In this document: positions 1-8,788 of the stretch, piece by piece
How the letters are laid out: the number at the start of each line of letters is the position of its first letter
Position numbering within the stretch: the stretch's first letter is position 1
DNA from: an uncultured Aquimarina sp.
Lineage (GTDB): Bacteria; Bacteroidota; Bacteroidia; Flavobacteriales; Flavobacteriaceae
DNA: 61,309 bases
Assembly (NCBI GenBank): GCA_947489685.1
Contig: CANLEM010000007.1
Span: 1 to 61,309, forward strand
Direction: 5' to 3'
Made by a program: the position numbers and the translations under genes
The notes under the pieces: model-generated
Databases searched by the model: none
The model's input: only the letters and a program-made list of their open reading frames with translations
Told to the model about the DNA's origin: nothing

Positions 1-114
1 AGAGATGGGTTTGAGTGGAAAAACCAAATCGTACATCAAAACAAGTTTGTGATGTTATCTCCAATTGCAAGAATGTACGGTGTTTCAGAAATACCTGCTA
101 AATTTTTAATCTAA
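1..114 (+). pseudogene. Thioredoxin/TlpA-like protein, C-terminal fragment ending early
   Basis: The first 37 codons of the window are open and end at TAA (112-114). The readable residues include a tryptophan, then YGVSEIPAKFLI, which resembles the conserved cis-proline segment (Y-x-V-x-x-I-P-A-x-F-L-I-D) of TlpA/ResA-type thioredoxins. In that family the chain continues through D-x-x-G-x-I and a last helix, about 25-35 more residues. Here it stops right after FLI, and the codons past the stop read PEG in the same frame, as expected of an intact FLIDPEG. I therefore read this as a disrupted gene rather than a normal C-terminus. The N-terminal part with the CxxC motif lies outside the window. 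The following 700 bp are gene-poor, which fits local decay. Family call moderate; pseudogene call moderate. Confidence 0.45.
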
Positions 115-253
115 CCTGAGGGGAGTTATTATGAGAGTATTCTTTAGGACAAGTAGACAGTTTGTTTGTAAGATGATGAGGGGATTATGTTTTGGAAAAT
201 TTTAATATTTATTTGAGGTTCATTATCCTAAAGGAGTTTTTCTACAATGTTTT

Positions 254-430
254 TCAGATATCTTTAAAAAAATCTTTAGAAATCAGTTTTTCTTTGAGTA
301 TGGTAGACATTCCAGATTTTTTATAGACTTTTAATATTTTTCGAATATCTATTAAACTATGCTAGCACATATCTAGTATTTTTATATCACGTCTATCAGA
401 AGGAATATAGCTTCGTACATTTCTACCCAT
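254..430 (-). pseudogene. Possible degraded coding remnant, unidentified
   Basis: On the minus strand, from ATG at 428-430 to TGA at 254-256, the frame reads as protein-like sequence rich in Lys, Ile and Leu, interrupted by one in-frame TAG. Stretches such as DIRKILKVYKKSG and TILKEKLISKDFF look like real helices, possibly a helix-turn-helix from a lost DNA-binding or transposase gene. I cannot assign a family, and a chance open stretch in AT-rich DNA is a real alternative. Confidence 0.2.
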
Positions 431-715
431 GCGTGCCTATAATTCATGTTTTCATTCATCAGGAGTTGCTTGAGTTTTACATACAGACAATATCAATCTA
501 GAAACTGGCAGATTAATTGTGATAATTCGGAACTGTAACGAATGTGCCTAGAATAGAAATTTGTAAACTGGGGTTAAAACCGAAGTAAATAGAAAAGATG
601 AGAGGTAACATAGTATATGAAATCATAGGAGATTGAGGGGCGTTCTATTTCTTTGCTATTCGTGAGGTTAGCCAATTCTGTAGACGGGGTATTAGTAAAT
701 TGAATGTTTTAATGG

Positions 716-819
716 TTGCTAAACGCTACAATTAGAAAGAAGAATGTTTAGAAACACGATTCATTAGGAGCTTGCAATTAACACCAAGCCCTACTTTATC
801 TTTTCGTAGCGTTTAGCAA
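716..819. repeat. 14-bp perfect inverted repeat bounding 76 bp
   Basis: TTGCTAAACGCTAC at 716-729 is matched exactly in reverse complement at 806-819, with 76 bp between. The arms are less AT-rich than their surroundings. The 104-bp unit could be a small MITE-like element or a long-range hairpin just downstream of the minus-strand peptide gene. No obvious target-site duplication flanks it, and I saw no second copy in the window. Confidence 0.5.
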
Positions 820-829
820 AAGTCTATTG

Positions 830-1030
830 TTATTGAAGATATACAGTAGCAGACACACCGCCTTTATCTCGACACCAGCGGCTACCACCTCGTTCTACTG
901 AGCTTTCTGATTCTGCAGATGCGCTAAGTGATTCTCCATTACCACAAATTACTAAACCATGCCCACCAGCATTGATTTTTGATAATAATTTCTGGTCAAT
1001 TCTATACTTAGAAAATTTTTTTAAATACAT
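830..1030 (-). CDS. Small double-glycine-leader peptide (RiPP/bacteriocin-like precursor)
   Basis: This encodes 66 residues. The N-terminus is a short basic/amphipathic leader ending in KINAGG at residues 18-23, typical of double-glycine leaders that are cut by C39-peptidase ABC exporters. The 43-residue remainder is rich in Ser, Gly and Glu and has two cysteines. No exporter or modification enzyme is visible in the window. It is the first of two such genes flanking the TPR-AraC regulator, here divergent from it by about 430 bp. A 14-bp inverted repeat lies just downstream. The product could be a bacteriocin, a signalling peptide or a modified natural product. Leader recognition is reasonable; the function is unknown. 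Confidence 0.55.
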   Translation of the reverse strand: MYLKKFSKYRIDQKLLSKINAGGHGLVICGNGESLSASAESESSVERGGSRWCRDKGGVSATVYLQ

Positions 1031-1458
1031 AAAATGTAATTTTAAAGTGTTATTGAATAATTACCTGATTATAAGGGATTAACATAGAACTTTTTTTGTG
1101 ATAATTTATATTAACTGTTTGTTTCCGGAATTTATAAGTCAATATAATTACTTTACTTATTTAAAGTTAAGAAATGTTAACACCTATGCTTTTATAAATT
1201 AATTTGATTTAGTTTTTAGCGAATATACGATTTGGGTTCGCTAATTATAAAAGTGTTTTAGTTCGTATTTATAAATTTTACCTTATCAATTCATAAATAT
1301 TAACCATTATTTTAAGAGAATGATATTTGATATATATCATCAGATAAAAGTTATTTTTACTACTTTCATTTTTTTAACACTTATTTTTTTTATATACTTC
1401 AATGAAAATGTTGAAATATAAGTTCTATACTTAATTTATCCTTTACTTTTAGATATAC
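1031..1458. other. Divergent intergenic region with inverted repeats
   Basis: 428 bp of very AT-rich DNA lie between the divergent peptide gene and the TPR-AraC regulator. It holds an 8-bp inverted repeat, TTAGCGAA (1216-1223) and TTCGCTAA (1237-1244), with a 13-bp spacer, and a 12-bp perfect palindrome TGATATATATCA (1328-1339). Either could be a regulator binding site, for instance for the AraC-type protein encoded next door, but nothing proves it. Confidence 0.35.
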
Positions 1459-3174
1459 ATGAAGAATATTTCTTGGGTTATTATATGTTGTTTTGGATTG
1501 CTATTTCTTACAGTAGAAATGGTAAGTGCGCAATCTCAGAAAGAAATTAATCAACAGGCATTAGATACGTTAAAAGACAAATCTTTTTCAGAATTATATA
1601 AGCTCTTCAACTGGCATTATGGCGATTCAGTTATTGTTCATGAAATATCTAATGCATACTTATTTAAAGCAAAGGAACAGAAGGATACCATAGAGATTGC
1701 CGAAGCGTATCGATTAAAAAGTAAAATACATCAACAAAAAATAGCAGAGGTAGCATTGAAATATGCAGATTCTATCGTTTTTTTCACCAAAGATGTACGA
1801 CATTTTACCTATCCGGCCGCTGGCTATCTTTTAAAAGGATATTTGCAGTATAATATGGAGCGGTATGATGAAGCTTTACAGTCCTATTTACTGACTAAAA
1901 AGTATGCCGAGCTAAGTGGTAATGAAGAACAAGTCGTAGCTGTAAAACACAATATGGCCCTATTAAAAGCTACTTTAGGAAAGCATGATGAAGCATTACA
2001 AGTGTTTAAGGAAAACTATAACTTCTTACTATACCAAGATACTATAAAACAGTATCCCAAAACATATACGGCTACGTTATATAAACTAGCCGATACGTAT
2101 AATCGTTTTGGGCAATATGATTCGGCTTATTATTATATAAAAAAAGGAATTCGATTTAGCATATCTCATACGAATAAGTATTATTATAGAGGTTTTTTAG
2201 TTATTAATGGTGTAAACAGTTATTATAGAAAAGAGTATCAAAAAGCGTTCGATAGTTTGCAAAAAATGCTTGTTGTATCCAAAGGAAAGCTGTTAAGTTC
2301 TAGTTCTAATGTTAGGATTAGTAGATTGTTTATGGCAAAAACCTTGTATGAATTAGGAAGGGATAAAGAGGCATTACAATATCTTCAAAAAATAGATTCA
2401 ACTACGAATAAGACAAATTATGTTTCGGAGTTGCGCAATACTTTTACTTTGTTAATAGAACATTACAAGAAAAATAAAGATCTAAAAAGTCAATTAGAGG
2501 TAACCAATAAATTGTTGTCCTACGAAGGAGAATATAATCGAAAATATGCGACGCTTAATAATAACATTATAAAAAAGTACGATATAGCAAAATTGGTTAA
2601 CGACAAAAATCAATTAATAGAGACCATTAATCATAATAATAAAACGTCTAAGTATAAATTATGGTTTATGGGTTTTGTATTAATGACATTAATCGCGCTT
2701 GTATATTTTTATTATAAAAAAGGAAAACTTAAGTATAAAGAAGTATCAAATAAATATGTGCAACTTACTAAAACGATAGAAGAAAGAAAGGAAAAAAAGA
2801 TAAATAGTGTAGAGGTACCACTAGAGATTAAAAAAGAAATTTTAAAAAAATTAGATGATTTTGAACATAATCATAAGTACTTAAAGAACAATTTATCGCT
2901 TAATAGTGTTTCGAAAACACTAAAAACTAATTCTTCATATTTATCAAAAGTCATTAATAGTGATAAACAAAAAAGTTTTAATAACTACATTAATGATTTA
3001 CGAATAGAGTATTGTGTGGATCAAATCAAAAACAATAAAAAATTTAAGCAATACTCTGTACGATCTATGGCTGGCGAGGTAGGATTTAATAATATACAGT
3101 CGTTTGCCAAGGCCTTTTATAAGAAAAAAGGTTGTAAGCCGGCTGAGTATATTAAGAGTGTTGATAACCAGTAA
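1459..3174 (+). CDS. Membrane-anchored TPR / AraC-type transcriptional regulator
   Basis: This 571-residue protein has an N-terminal signal/anchor (residues 1-25, ending VSAQS), then about 350 residues of TPR-like helical repeats. A transmembrane helix (about 400-420, LWFMGFVLMTLIALVYFYY) is followed by a short coiled linker and a C-terminal AraC/XylS helix-turn-helix (about 470-565, with SLNSVSKTLKTNSSYLSKVI and the second helix pair ending GCKPAEYIKS). The layout is common in flavobacteria: a periplasmic TPR sensor joined through one membrane helix to a cytoplasmic DNA-binding domain, with no kinase. It lies between two GG-leader peptide genes (830-1030 and 3307-3504), which suggests it controls or senses them, but this is inference. 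Domain architecture is seen with good confidence; the ligand and targets are unknown. Confidence 0.85.
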   Translation: MKNISWVIICCFGLLFLTVEMVSAQSQKEINQQALDTLKDKSFSELYKLFNWHYGDSVIVHEISNAYLFKAKEQKDTIEIAEAYRLKSKIHQQKIAEVALKYADSIVFFTKDVRHFTYPAAGYLLKGYLQYNMERYDEALQSYLLTKKYAELSGNEEQVVAVKHNMALLKATLGKHDEALQVFKENYNFLLYQDTIKQYPKTYTATLYKLADTYNRFGQYDSAYYYIKKGIRFSISHTNKYYYRGFLVINGVNSYYRKEYQKAFDSLQKMLVVSKGKLLSSSSNVRISRLFMAKTLYELGRDKEALQYLQKIDSTTNKTNYVSELRNTFTLLIEHYKKNKDLKSQLEVTNKLLSYEGEYNRKYATLNNNIIKKYDIAKLVNDKNQLIETINHNNKTSKYKLWFMGFVLMTLIALVYFYYKKGKLKYKEVSNKYVQLTKTIEERKEKKINSVEVPLEIKKEILKKLDDFEHNHKYLKNNLSLNSVSKTLKTNSSYLSKVINSDKQKSFNNYINDLRIEYCVDQIKNNKKFKQYSVRSMAGEVGFNNIQSFAKAFYKKKGCKPAEYIKSVDNQ

Positions 3175-3306
3175 TTTATACTTTTTTTTTAAAAGTAAAA
3201 TGCTGGTAAGTATTTATGAATATTCACCAATTTGAACATGATTTTAATTATTTCTTAACTACTTTTGGTTCAGATATAATAAATTGTAATTCGGAAAATA
3301 AAAATC

Positions 3307-3504
3307 ATGAAAAAACAAAATAGAAAAAAAATCTCTTTAAAGAAGATACAGATCGTTCAATTAGACAGGTTGTCAAAAAACCAAATTAATGGAGGGACAT
3401 ATCTAATGAGAGAGTCAGGCACCCCGGACGATCCACTGTGCGGTAATAATGGAACAGGTAATTCTAGTGTAGATTCACGTGCAGTATGCGATTGTACGGC
3501 ATAG
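3307..3504 (+). CDS. Small double-glycine-leader peptide, Cys-containing core
   Basis: This encodes 65 residues. The leader (1-30) is strongly basic (KKQNRKKISLKKIQIVQLD) and ends in KNQINGG, matching the leader shape of class I lanthipeptide-like and GG-type natural-product precursors of Bacteroidota. The 35-residue core has three cysteines, two of them in a final CDC, together with several Ser and Thr. It starts 130 bp after the TPR-AraC gene on the same strand and is closed by the hairpin at 3591-3627. No LanB/LanC-like or exporter genes are nearby, so whether it is modified is open. Confidence 0.6.
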   Translation: MKKQNRKKISLKKIQIVQLDRLSKNQINGGTYLMRESGTPDDPLCGNNGTGNSSVDSRAVCDCTA

Positions 3505-3590
3505 ACAACAAACGGGTTAAGTGATTAGGTTTTTAATACTATTCACAAAATAACATGTTAAACGCATATATTTTTATACTAACAAAAACA

Positions 3591-3627
3591 AAAGCCCAAA
3601 TTATAAAGTTTATAATTTGGGCTTTTT
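3591..3627. terminator. Bidirectional intrinsic terminator
   Basis: AAAGCCCAAATTATAAA and its complement form a stem of about 17 bp with a 3-nt loop, followed by a T run on the plus strand and preceded by A residues that make a U run on the minus strand. It separates the peptide gene from the convergent acyl-CoA dehydrogenase. Confidence 0.85.
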
Positions 3628-3648
3628 GATTAGAGCATTTTTAACTAA

Positions 3649-4791
3649 TTAATCTCTAAGAATGCTTCTTGATATTACTATTTTTTGGATCTCACTTGTT
3701 CCTTCGTATATCTGTGTGATTTTGGCGTCACGCATTAGTCGCTCTACATGATATTCTTTTACAAAACCATTACCACCATGTATTTGTACAGCTTCTACAC
3801 TTACTTCCATCGCGGCTTGAGAGGCAGCTAATTTTGCCATTGCACCAGATAAATCATAATTTTCATGATTGTCTTTGTCCATCGCCGCTTTATATACCAA
3901 CATTCTTGCAGCTTCTATCTGTACATGCATATCTGCTAGTTTAAAAGCGATCGCCTGATGATTCATGATCTCTGTACCAAAAGCTTTACGTACTTTGGAG
4001 TATTCTTTTGCCAACTCATACGCACCTGCAGCAATACCGAGTGCTTGTGCAGCAATCCCAATACGACCACCTGCCAAAGTTTTCATAGCAAACTTAAATC
4101 CAAAACCATCCTCACCAATTCGATTTTCTTTAGGTACTTTTACATCATTAAATATAAGAGAATGTGTATCACTACCTCTAATTCCTAATTTATCTTCTTT
4201 AGGACCAACTTCAAATCCTTCCCATCCTTTTTCTACTATAAAAGCATTGATTCCACGGTGTTTTTTTTCTTTATCGGTTTGTGCAATCACCAAATAATAA
4301 TCTGCAGTACCTCCATTAGTAATCCAGTTTTTGGTACCGTTAAGAATGTAATGGTCACCATTATCTATCGCCGTAGTTTTTTGCGAAGTTGCATCACTTC
4401 CTGCTTCAGGCTCGGATAAACAAAAAGCACCAATAGATTCACCTGTGGTTAATTTTGATAAATATTTTTCCTTTTGTTCAGGACTACCATAAGTGTCAAG
4501 ACCCCAACATACCAGAGAATTGTTTACAGATACAATTACAGAACACGAAGCATCTACTTTAGAAAGTTCTTCCATTACCAAAACATATGATAGTGTGTCC
4601 ATACCACCACCTCCGTACTCAGGAGAAGCCATCATTCCTAAAAATCCAAGATCTCCCATTTTTTTTACCTCTTCGGTTGGAAATTCTTGTTTGTTATCTC
4701 GTTCAATTACACCTGGTAATAATTCTGCTTTCGCAAAATCACGAGCGGCGTCACGTATCATTAACTGTTCTTCGGATAATTTAAAGTCCAT
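3649..4791 (-). CDS. Acyl-CoA dehydrogenase (short/branched-chain type)
   Basis: This 380-residue protein has the full length of the soluble acyl-CoA dehydrogenase family. It oxidises acyl-CoA to trans-2-enoyl-CoA with FAD and passes electrons to electron-transfer flavoprotein. Visible marks are the N-terminal helical start (FKLSEEQLMIRDAARDFA), the FAD/substrate loop (FCLSEPEAGSD and NGTKNWITNG), the IHGGNGFVKEY segment and the C-terminal QIYEGTSEIQ, whose glutamate is the catalytic base in this family. It is closest in feel to the butyryl/isovaleryl/2-methylbutyryl group used in fatty- or branched-chain amino-acid oxidation; the exact chain length is not readable. It appears monocistronic, with its own promoter box at 4884-4891. 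Confidence 0.93.
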   Translation of the reverse strand: MDFKLSEEQLMIRDAARDFAKAELLPGVIERDNKQEFPTEEVKKMGDLGFLGMMASPEYGGGGMDTLSYVLVMEELSKVDASCSVIVSVNNSLVCWGLDTYGSPEQKEKYLSKLTTGESIGAFCLSEPEAGSDATSQKTTAIDNGDHYILNGTKNWITNGGTADYYLVIAQTDKEKKHRGINAFIVEKGWEGFEVGPKEDKLGIRGSDTHSLIFNDVKVPKENRIGEDGFGFKFAMKTLAGGRIGIAAQALGIAAGAYELAKEYSKVRKAFGTEIMNHQAIAFKLADMHVQIEAARMLVYKAAMDKDNHENYDLSGAMAKLAASQAAMEVSVEAVQIHGGNGFVKEYHVERLMRDAKITQIYEGTSEIQKIVISRSILRD

Positions 4792-4883
4792 ATTTATTGT
4801 AATTTACTGTGCATGCATAACACGCAATTCGTACTTTTTGATGAAAATAAATCGAGATAAACTCGATATTTTTAATATTTCTG

Positions 4884-4891
4884 CAAATATA
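4884..4891 (-). promoter_or_regulatory. Bacteroidota-type -7 box for the acyl-CoA dehydrogenase
   Basis: On the minus strand the sequence reads TATATTTG, matching TAnnTTTG. It lies about 93 bp upstream of the start codon. A small hairpin ATCGAG-N5-CTCGAT (4851-4867) lies in the intervening leader. No clear -33 TTG is seen. Confidence 0.5.
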
Positions 4892-5060
4892 GTTGATAAA
4901 ATGATAGTTTTAGTGTTTTTTTTATTTTTTGATATTTCTTGTAATTACCTGTAAAGCATAAGAGTTTTCTTCTGGTTTTATAAGGTTTTTAAGAATAAGG
5001 TATGACTTTTTAACATGTATAATTTTACTTTAATTTATCTTCTATGGATTTTTAGTTTTT

Positions 5061-5068
5061 TATATTTG
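5061..5068 (+). promoter_or_regulatory. -7 box of the dehydrogenase-nhaB-exbBD operon
   Basis: TATATTTG matches the Bacteroidota consensus TAnnTTTG. It is followed by a ~165-nt leader before the dehydrogenase start at 5238. Confidence 0.55.
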
Positions 5069-5237
5069 CGAGATAACTTTTTTAAGTAGATTCAATTTAT
5101 TCTAATACATAATAGATATGACTCAACGCTGACCTCCACTGGGAGGATTATTTTTATTGAATTTAGGCAAATACCTAATCAAGGTATACTGTTTTTTGAA
5201 AAGAGTCGATATTGTAGGATAAATTGAAAAATAAAGA
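5069..5237 (+). promoter_or_regulatory. Long structured 5' leader, possible attenuator
   Basis: The leader contains a GC-rich hairpin CCTCC-ACTG-GGAGG (5133-5146) followed directly by ATTATTTTTATT, which resembles a short intrinsic terminator. A second hairpin, ATACC-N7-GGTAT, lies at 5171-5187. A tiny reading frame ATG ACT CAA CGC TGA precedes the first stem. The pattern could be an attenuator for the amino-acid dehydrogenase operon. The stem is only 5 bp, so this is tentative. Confidence 0.3.
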
Positions 5238-6464
5238 ATGAAAGAATTATTAAAAAAATACGAAAATAAAGCTCCGGAGATCGTTTTTAACTGGAAAGAT
5301 TCTGAGACGGAAGCTGAAGGTTGGACGGTTATAAATTCATTACGAGGCGGCGCTGCAGGTGGCGGTACCAGGATGAGAGATGGTTTGGATATGAATGAAG
5401 TACTTTCTTTGGCGAAAACTATGGAGGTAAAGTTTACAGTATCCGGCCCTACTATAGGTGGTGCAAAGTCTGGAATTAATTTTGATCCAAATGATCCAAG
5501 AAAAAAAGGCGTTTTGCAACGTTGGTATAAAGCAGTATCACCCTTGTTAAAAAGTTATTATGGAACTGGTGGGGATCTTAATGTAGATGAAATACACGAA
5601 GTGATACCGATTACAGAAGAGTGCGGTGTATGGCATCCGCAAGAAGGAGTATTTAATGGTCATTTTCAACCTACCGAAGCCGACAAGATAAATAGAATAG
5701 GTCAATTGCGACAAGGGGTAATTAAAGTACTAGAGAATACTACTTTTTCTCCAGACGTATATAAGAAATACACTGTGGCGGATATGATTACTGGATATGG
5801 TGTTGCAGAAGCAGTGAGACATTATTATGATATATATGGAGGTGAAGTTGCCGGAAAAAGAGCAGTTGTTCAAGGATTTGGAAACGTAGGATCTGCGGCC
5901 GCTTATTATCTTTCAGAAATGGGAGCAAAGGTTGTCGGAATTATTGATCATGCAGGAGGACTTATCAATGAAGATGGATTTTCTTTTGATGAAATAAAAG
6001 AATTATATCTAAACAAAAAAGGAAACAAATTATACAGTGAAGTATTGATTCCTTTTGAAGAATTAAACGAAAAGATATGGTCTTTGCAGACTGAGATTTT
6101 TGCACCTTGTGCTGCATCAAGATTGATAACCAAAAATCAAATTACGCGATTGATAAATTCTGGCTTAGAAGTCATATCCTGTGGTGCAAATGTTCCTTTT
6201 GCAGATCAAGAGATATTTTTTGGGCCAATTATGGAATATACCGATGAAAGAGTAAGCTTGATTCCGGATTTTATATCTAATTGTGGTATGGCAAGAGTTT
6301 TTGCCTATTTCATGGAACGCAAAGTGCAAATGACCGATGAAGCTATTTTTATGGATACATCCGAAACCATAAAAAAAGCAATCCAAAACACATATAATAA
6401 TAATCAAACAAAAACTAATATTAGTAAAACAGCTTTTGAGATAGCTCTTAAAGAGTTGTTATAG
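5238..6464 (+). CDS. Glu/Leu/Phe/Val dehydrogenase family protein
   Basis: This 408-residue enzyme of the amino-acid dehydrogenase superfamily catalyses NAD(P)-dependent oxidative deamination of an amino acid to its 2-oxo acid. The dimerisation/catalytic domain shows the glycine-rich GGAAGGGTRM and the lysine-bearing GPTIGGAKSGINFDP. GTGGDLNVDE follows, and the Rossmann domain begins at VVQGFGNVGSAAAYYL. Near the end comes a segment (PCAASRLITKNQ and ISCGANVPFAD) usual for this family. Substrate choice between glutamate and leucine/valine cannot be read with certainty. It heads a compact same-strand run with nhaB, exbB, exbD, a TonB-like gene and folC. Confidence 0.88.
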   Translation: MKELLKKYENKAPEIVFNWKDSETEAEGWTVINSLRGGAAGGGTRMRDGLDMNEVLSLAKTMEVKFTVSGPTIGGAKSGINFDPNDPRKKGVLQRWYKAVSPLLKSYYGTGGDLNVDEIHEVIPITEECGVWHPQEGVFNGHFQPTEADKINRIGQLRQGVIKVLENTTFSPDVYKKYTVADMITGYGVAEAVRHYYDIYGGEVAGKRAVVQGFGNVGSAAAYYLSEMGAKVVGIIDHAGGLINEDGFSFDEIKELYLNKKGNKLYSEVLIPFEELNEKIWSLQTEIFAPCAASRLITKNQITRLINSGLEVISCGANVPFADQEIFFGPIMEYTDERVSLIPDFISNCGMARVFAYFMERKVQMTDEAIFMDTSETIKKAIQNTYNNNQTKTNISKTAFEIALKELL

Positions 6465-6490
6465 TATTAATCGTATAACCGAGCACAATT

Positions 6491-8017
6491 ATGTTTAAGT
6501 ATTTTCTAGGGAGTAGTCCAAAATGGTTTAAAACCATAATGATAGGGTTTTTAGTTTTTAATATATTTTCTTATTTCATTTTAGGACCAATGGTTACCGC
6601 TTGGTTGTTTATTGGTGAGTTTATTTTTACGCTTGCTATGGCACTAAAATGTTATCCGTTGCAGTCGGGAGGAATATTGGCTATTGAGGCTTTGGCCTTA
6701 GGGCTCACTCATCCAATGTATAAATTGGATCATGGTAAAATTGTTCGGGATGAATTAGGAAAAGGAATAAAAGGAGGAGTACTTCTGGAAGTTGAACAAA
6801 ACTTAGAGGTAATTTTACTCTTGGTATTCATGGTTGCCGGAATATATTTTATGAAACCTTTACTGATGTATATTTTTAGTAAAGTGTTTACTAAAATCAA
6901 ATCCAAAATGATATTGTCGTTGCTGTTTGTTTTCCTTTCGGCAGTACTTTCAGCGTTTTTAGACGCACTAACTGTAACAGCTGTTTTAATTAGTGTAGCG
7001 GTAGGGTTTTATGGTGTATATCACAAAATTCATTCGGGTTCTGGTGACTATGATGACAGCGGGGTTTTGGATAGGAAAGAATTAAGCGGAGAGACATTAG
7101 AAGAGTTTAGAAGTTTTTTAAGAAGTTTGGTAATGCATGGTGTGGTGGGTACTGCTCTTGGTGGAGTTTGTACTTTGGTAGGAGAGCCACAAAACTTATT
7201 GATAGGAGAACGAATGGGATGGGATTTTATAGCGTTTTTCCTAAAAATGGCGCCAATTTCTTTACCAGTCTTGGTGGCAGGATTATTAACAACAATCCTT
7301 TTAGAATATACAGGATGGTTTGGTTTTGGAGCTAAATTACCAGATGTAGCAAGGAGTATTATTCAAAGTTATACAGACGAGGAAGACGCCAATAGATCTG
7401 ATAAATCAAAATACGGGTTGATCGTTCAAGCTATATCCGCAATTCTATTAATTATAGGGTTGGCATTGCATCTAGCACCTGTTGGATTTATTGGATTGGC
7501 ACTTATAATTGTACAAACAGCATTTATGGGTATTACAGAAGAGCATCAATTAGGAAAAGCTTTTGAAGAAGCATTACCTTTTACTGGTTTACTAGTAGTT
7601 TTCTTTGTAATTGTGGCCATGATCCATGATCAACATCTTTTTACACCAATAATAGATTGGGCTCTAAAAATGAAACCTGAAGATCAACCAGCAATGTTTT
7701 ATGTGGCTAACGGCGTCTTATCTATGATAAGTGATAATGTTTTTGTAGCGACCGTATACATAGGAGAAGTTAAACAAGCTTTTGATAATGGAGCTATTTC
7801 TAGAGAGCAGTTTGAAAAACTTGCGGTAGCTATTAATACAGGAACAAATTTGCCCAGTGTTGCAACACCTAATGGTCAAGCAGCGTTTTTATTTTTACTT
7901 ACCTCTTCTTTGGCACCGCTAATAGGGTTGTCGTACACCAAAATGGTGAAAATGGCATTTCCTTATACTATAGTGCTGGGAGTAGCAGGTTTATTAGGGA
8001 TTATATATGTATTATAA
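6491..8017 (+). CDS. nhaB: Na+/H+ antiporter NhaB
   Basis: This 508-residue polytopic inner-membrane protein has close to the length of characterised NhaB (about 510). It exchanges cytoplasmic Na+ for external protons, which suits a marine lifestyle. Visible marks include many hydrophobic helices, the loop [21 protein letters not shown], the segment [21 protein letters not shown] and the C-terminal [20 protein letters not shown], both typical of the ArsB/NhaD/NhaB superfamily. It starts 27 bp after the dehydrogenase and precedes the ExbBD-TonB genes, so it is probably co-transcribed with them. Confidence 0.88.
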   Translation: MFKYFLGSSPKWFKTIMIGFLVFNIFSYFILGPMVTAWLFIGEFIFTLAMALKCYPLQSGGILAIEALALGLTHPMYKLDHGKIVRDELGKGIKGGVLLEVEQNLEVILLLVFMVAGIYFMKPLLMYIFSKVFTKIKSKMILSLLFVFLSAVLSAFLDALTVTAVLISVAVGFYGVYHKIHSGSGDYDDSGVLDRKELSGETLEEFRSFLRSLVMHGVVGTALGGVCTLVGEPQNLLIGERMGWDFIAFFLKMAPISLPVLVAGLLTTILLEYTGWFGFGAKLPDVARSIIQSYTDEEDANRSDKSKYGLIVQAISAILLIIGLALHLAPVGFIGLALIIVQTAFMGITEEHQLGKAFEEALPFTGLLVVFFVIVAMIHDQHLFTPIIDWALKMKPEDQPAMFYVANGVLSMISDNVFVATVYIGEVKQAFDNGAISREQFEKLAVAINTGTNLPSVATPNGQAAFLFLLTSSLAPLIGLSYTKMVKMAFPYTIVLGVAGLLGIIYVL

Positions 8018-8085
8018 TCTTATAGAGATATACTTAACCTATAGAAATAACGTTAGTATACTAACACTAAATTAACAAGATCAAA

Positions 8086-8787
8086 ATGACGAATTTATTT
8101 ATGCTTGGTGCTATAGCCCAAAACACCGCACAAATCGACCCAGCCGCAGAAGAGAAGACATTATCCATCATGGATCTTCTTTTAAGTGGAGGAACAGGAG
8201 CAATAGTAATTATTGGAATTTTATTTGTTCTACTTTTTGTAGCAGTATATATTTATTTTGAAAGACTTTTTGCAATTAAAGCAGCTTCTAAATATGACGA
8301 AGGTTTTATGAGTAAGATTAGGGATAATGTTGCAAATGGAAAAATTGAAGCCGCAAAAATTCTTTGTGCACAAACAAATAACCCCGTAGCTCGACTGACC
8401 GAAAAAGGAATTTCGAGAATAGGCCATTCTTTAGAAGATATTAATAAAGCTATTGAAAATGCCGGTAGGTTAGAAGTATATAAGCTTGAAAAAAATGTAA
8501 GTATCTTAGCTACCGTAGCTGGTGCTGCGCCAATGATTGGTTTCTTAGGAACCGTAATTGGTATGATTTTGGCATTCCATAATTTAGCATCAAGTTCTGG
8601 AACTGCGGATATGGGTGTATTAGCCGAAGGAATTTATACAGCAATGACAACCACAGTAGGAGGTTTGGTTGTTGGTATTGTTGCTTACATAGGTTATAAC
8701 CACCTTGTAGTTCGTACAGATAAGGTAATCCATAGTATGGAGGCAAATGCTGTTGACTTTTTAGATTTATTAAACGAACCAGCGTAA
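8086..8787 (+). CDS. exbB: MotA/TolQ/ExbB-family proton channel protein
   Basis: This 233-residue inner-membrane protein has three transmembrane helices: about 45-65, then a long cytoplasmic loop, then two helices (about 145-170 and 185-210) with the family signature AGAAPMIGFLGTVIGMILAF and TAMTTTVGGLVVGI. It would form the proton channel that energises a TonB-type or Tol-type complex. It lies immediately before exbD and a TonB-like gene (spacings 1 and 3 bp), which supports an ExbB role over MotA. The symbol is assigned by context. Confidence 0.88.
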   Translation: MTNLFMLGAIAQNTAQIDPAAEEKTLSIMDLLLSGGTGAIVIIGILFVLLFVAVYIYFERLFAIKAASKYDEGFMSKIRDNVANGKIEAAKILCAQTNNPVARLTEKGISRIGHSLEDINKAIENAGRLEVYKLEKNVSILATVAGAAPMIGFLGTVIGMILAFHNLASSSGTADMGVLAEGIYTAMTTTVGGLVVGIVAYIGYNHLVVRTDKVIHSMEANAVDFLDLLNEPA

Positions 8788-8788
8788 T

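Larger units (their letters stand above)
115..829. other. Gene-poor, apparently decayed stretch
   Basis: About 700 bp without a convincing intact gene. All frames are broken by frequent stops. It contains a weak minus-strand coding-like remnant (254-430) and a 14-bp inverted repeat (716-729/806-819). Otherwise I see nothing I can name. Confidence 0.5.

Noticed and set aside
4493..4954. 153-codon frame opposite the acyl-CoA dehydrogenase
   Set aside because: Antisense shadow of a well supported gene; its sequence has no family resemblance.
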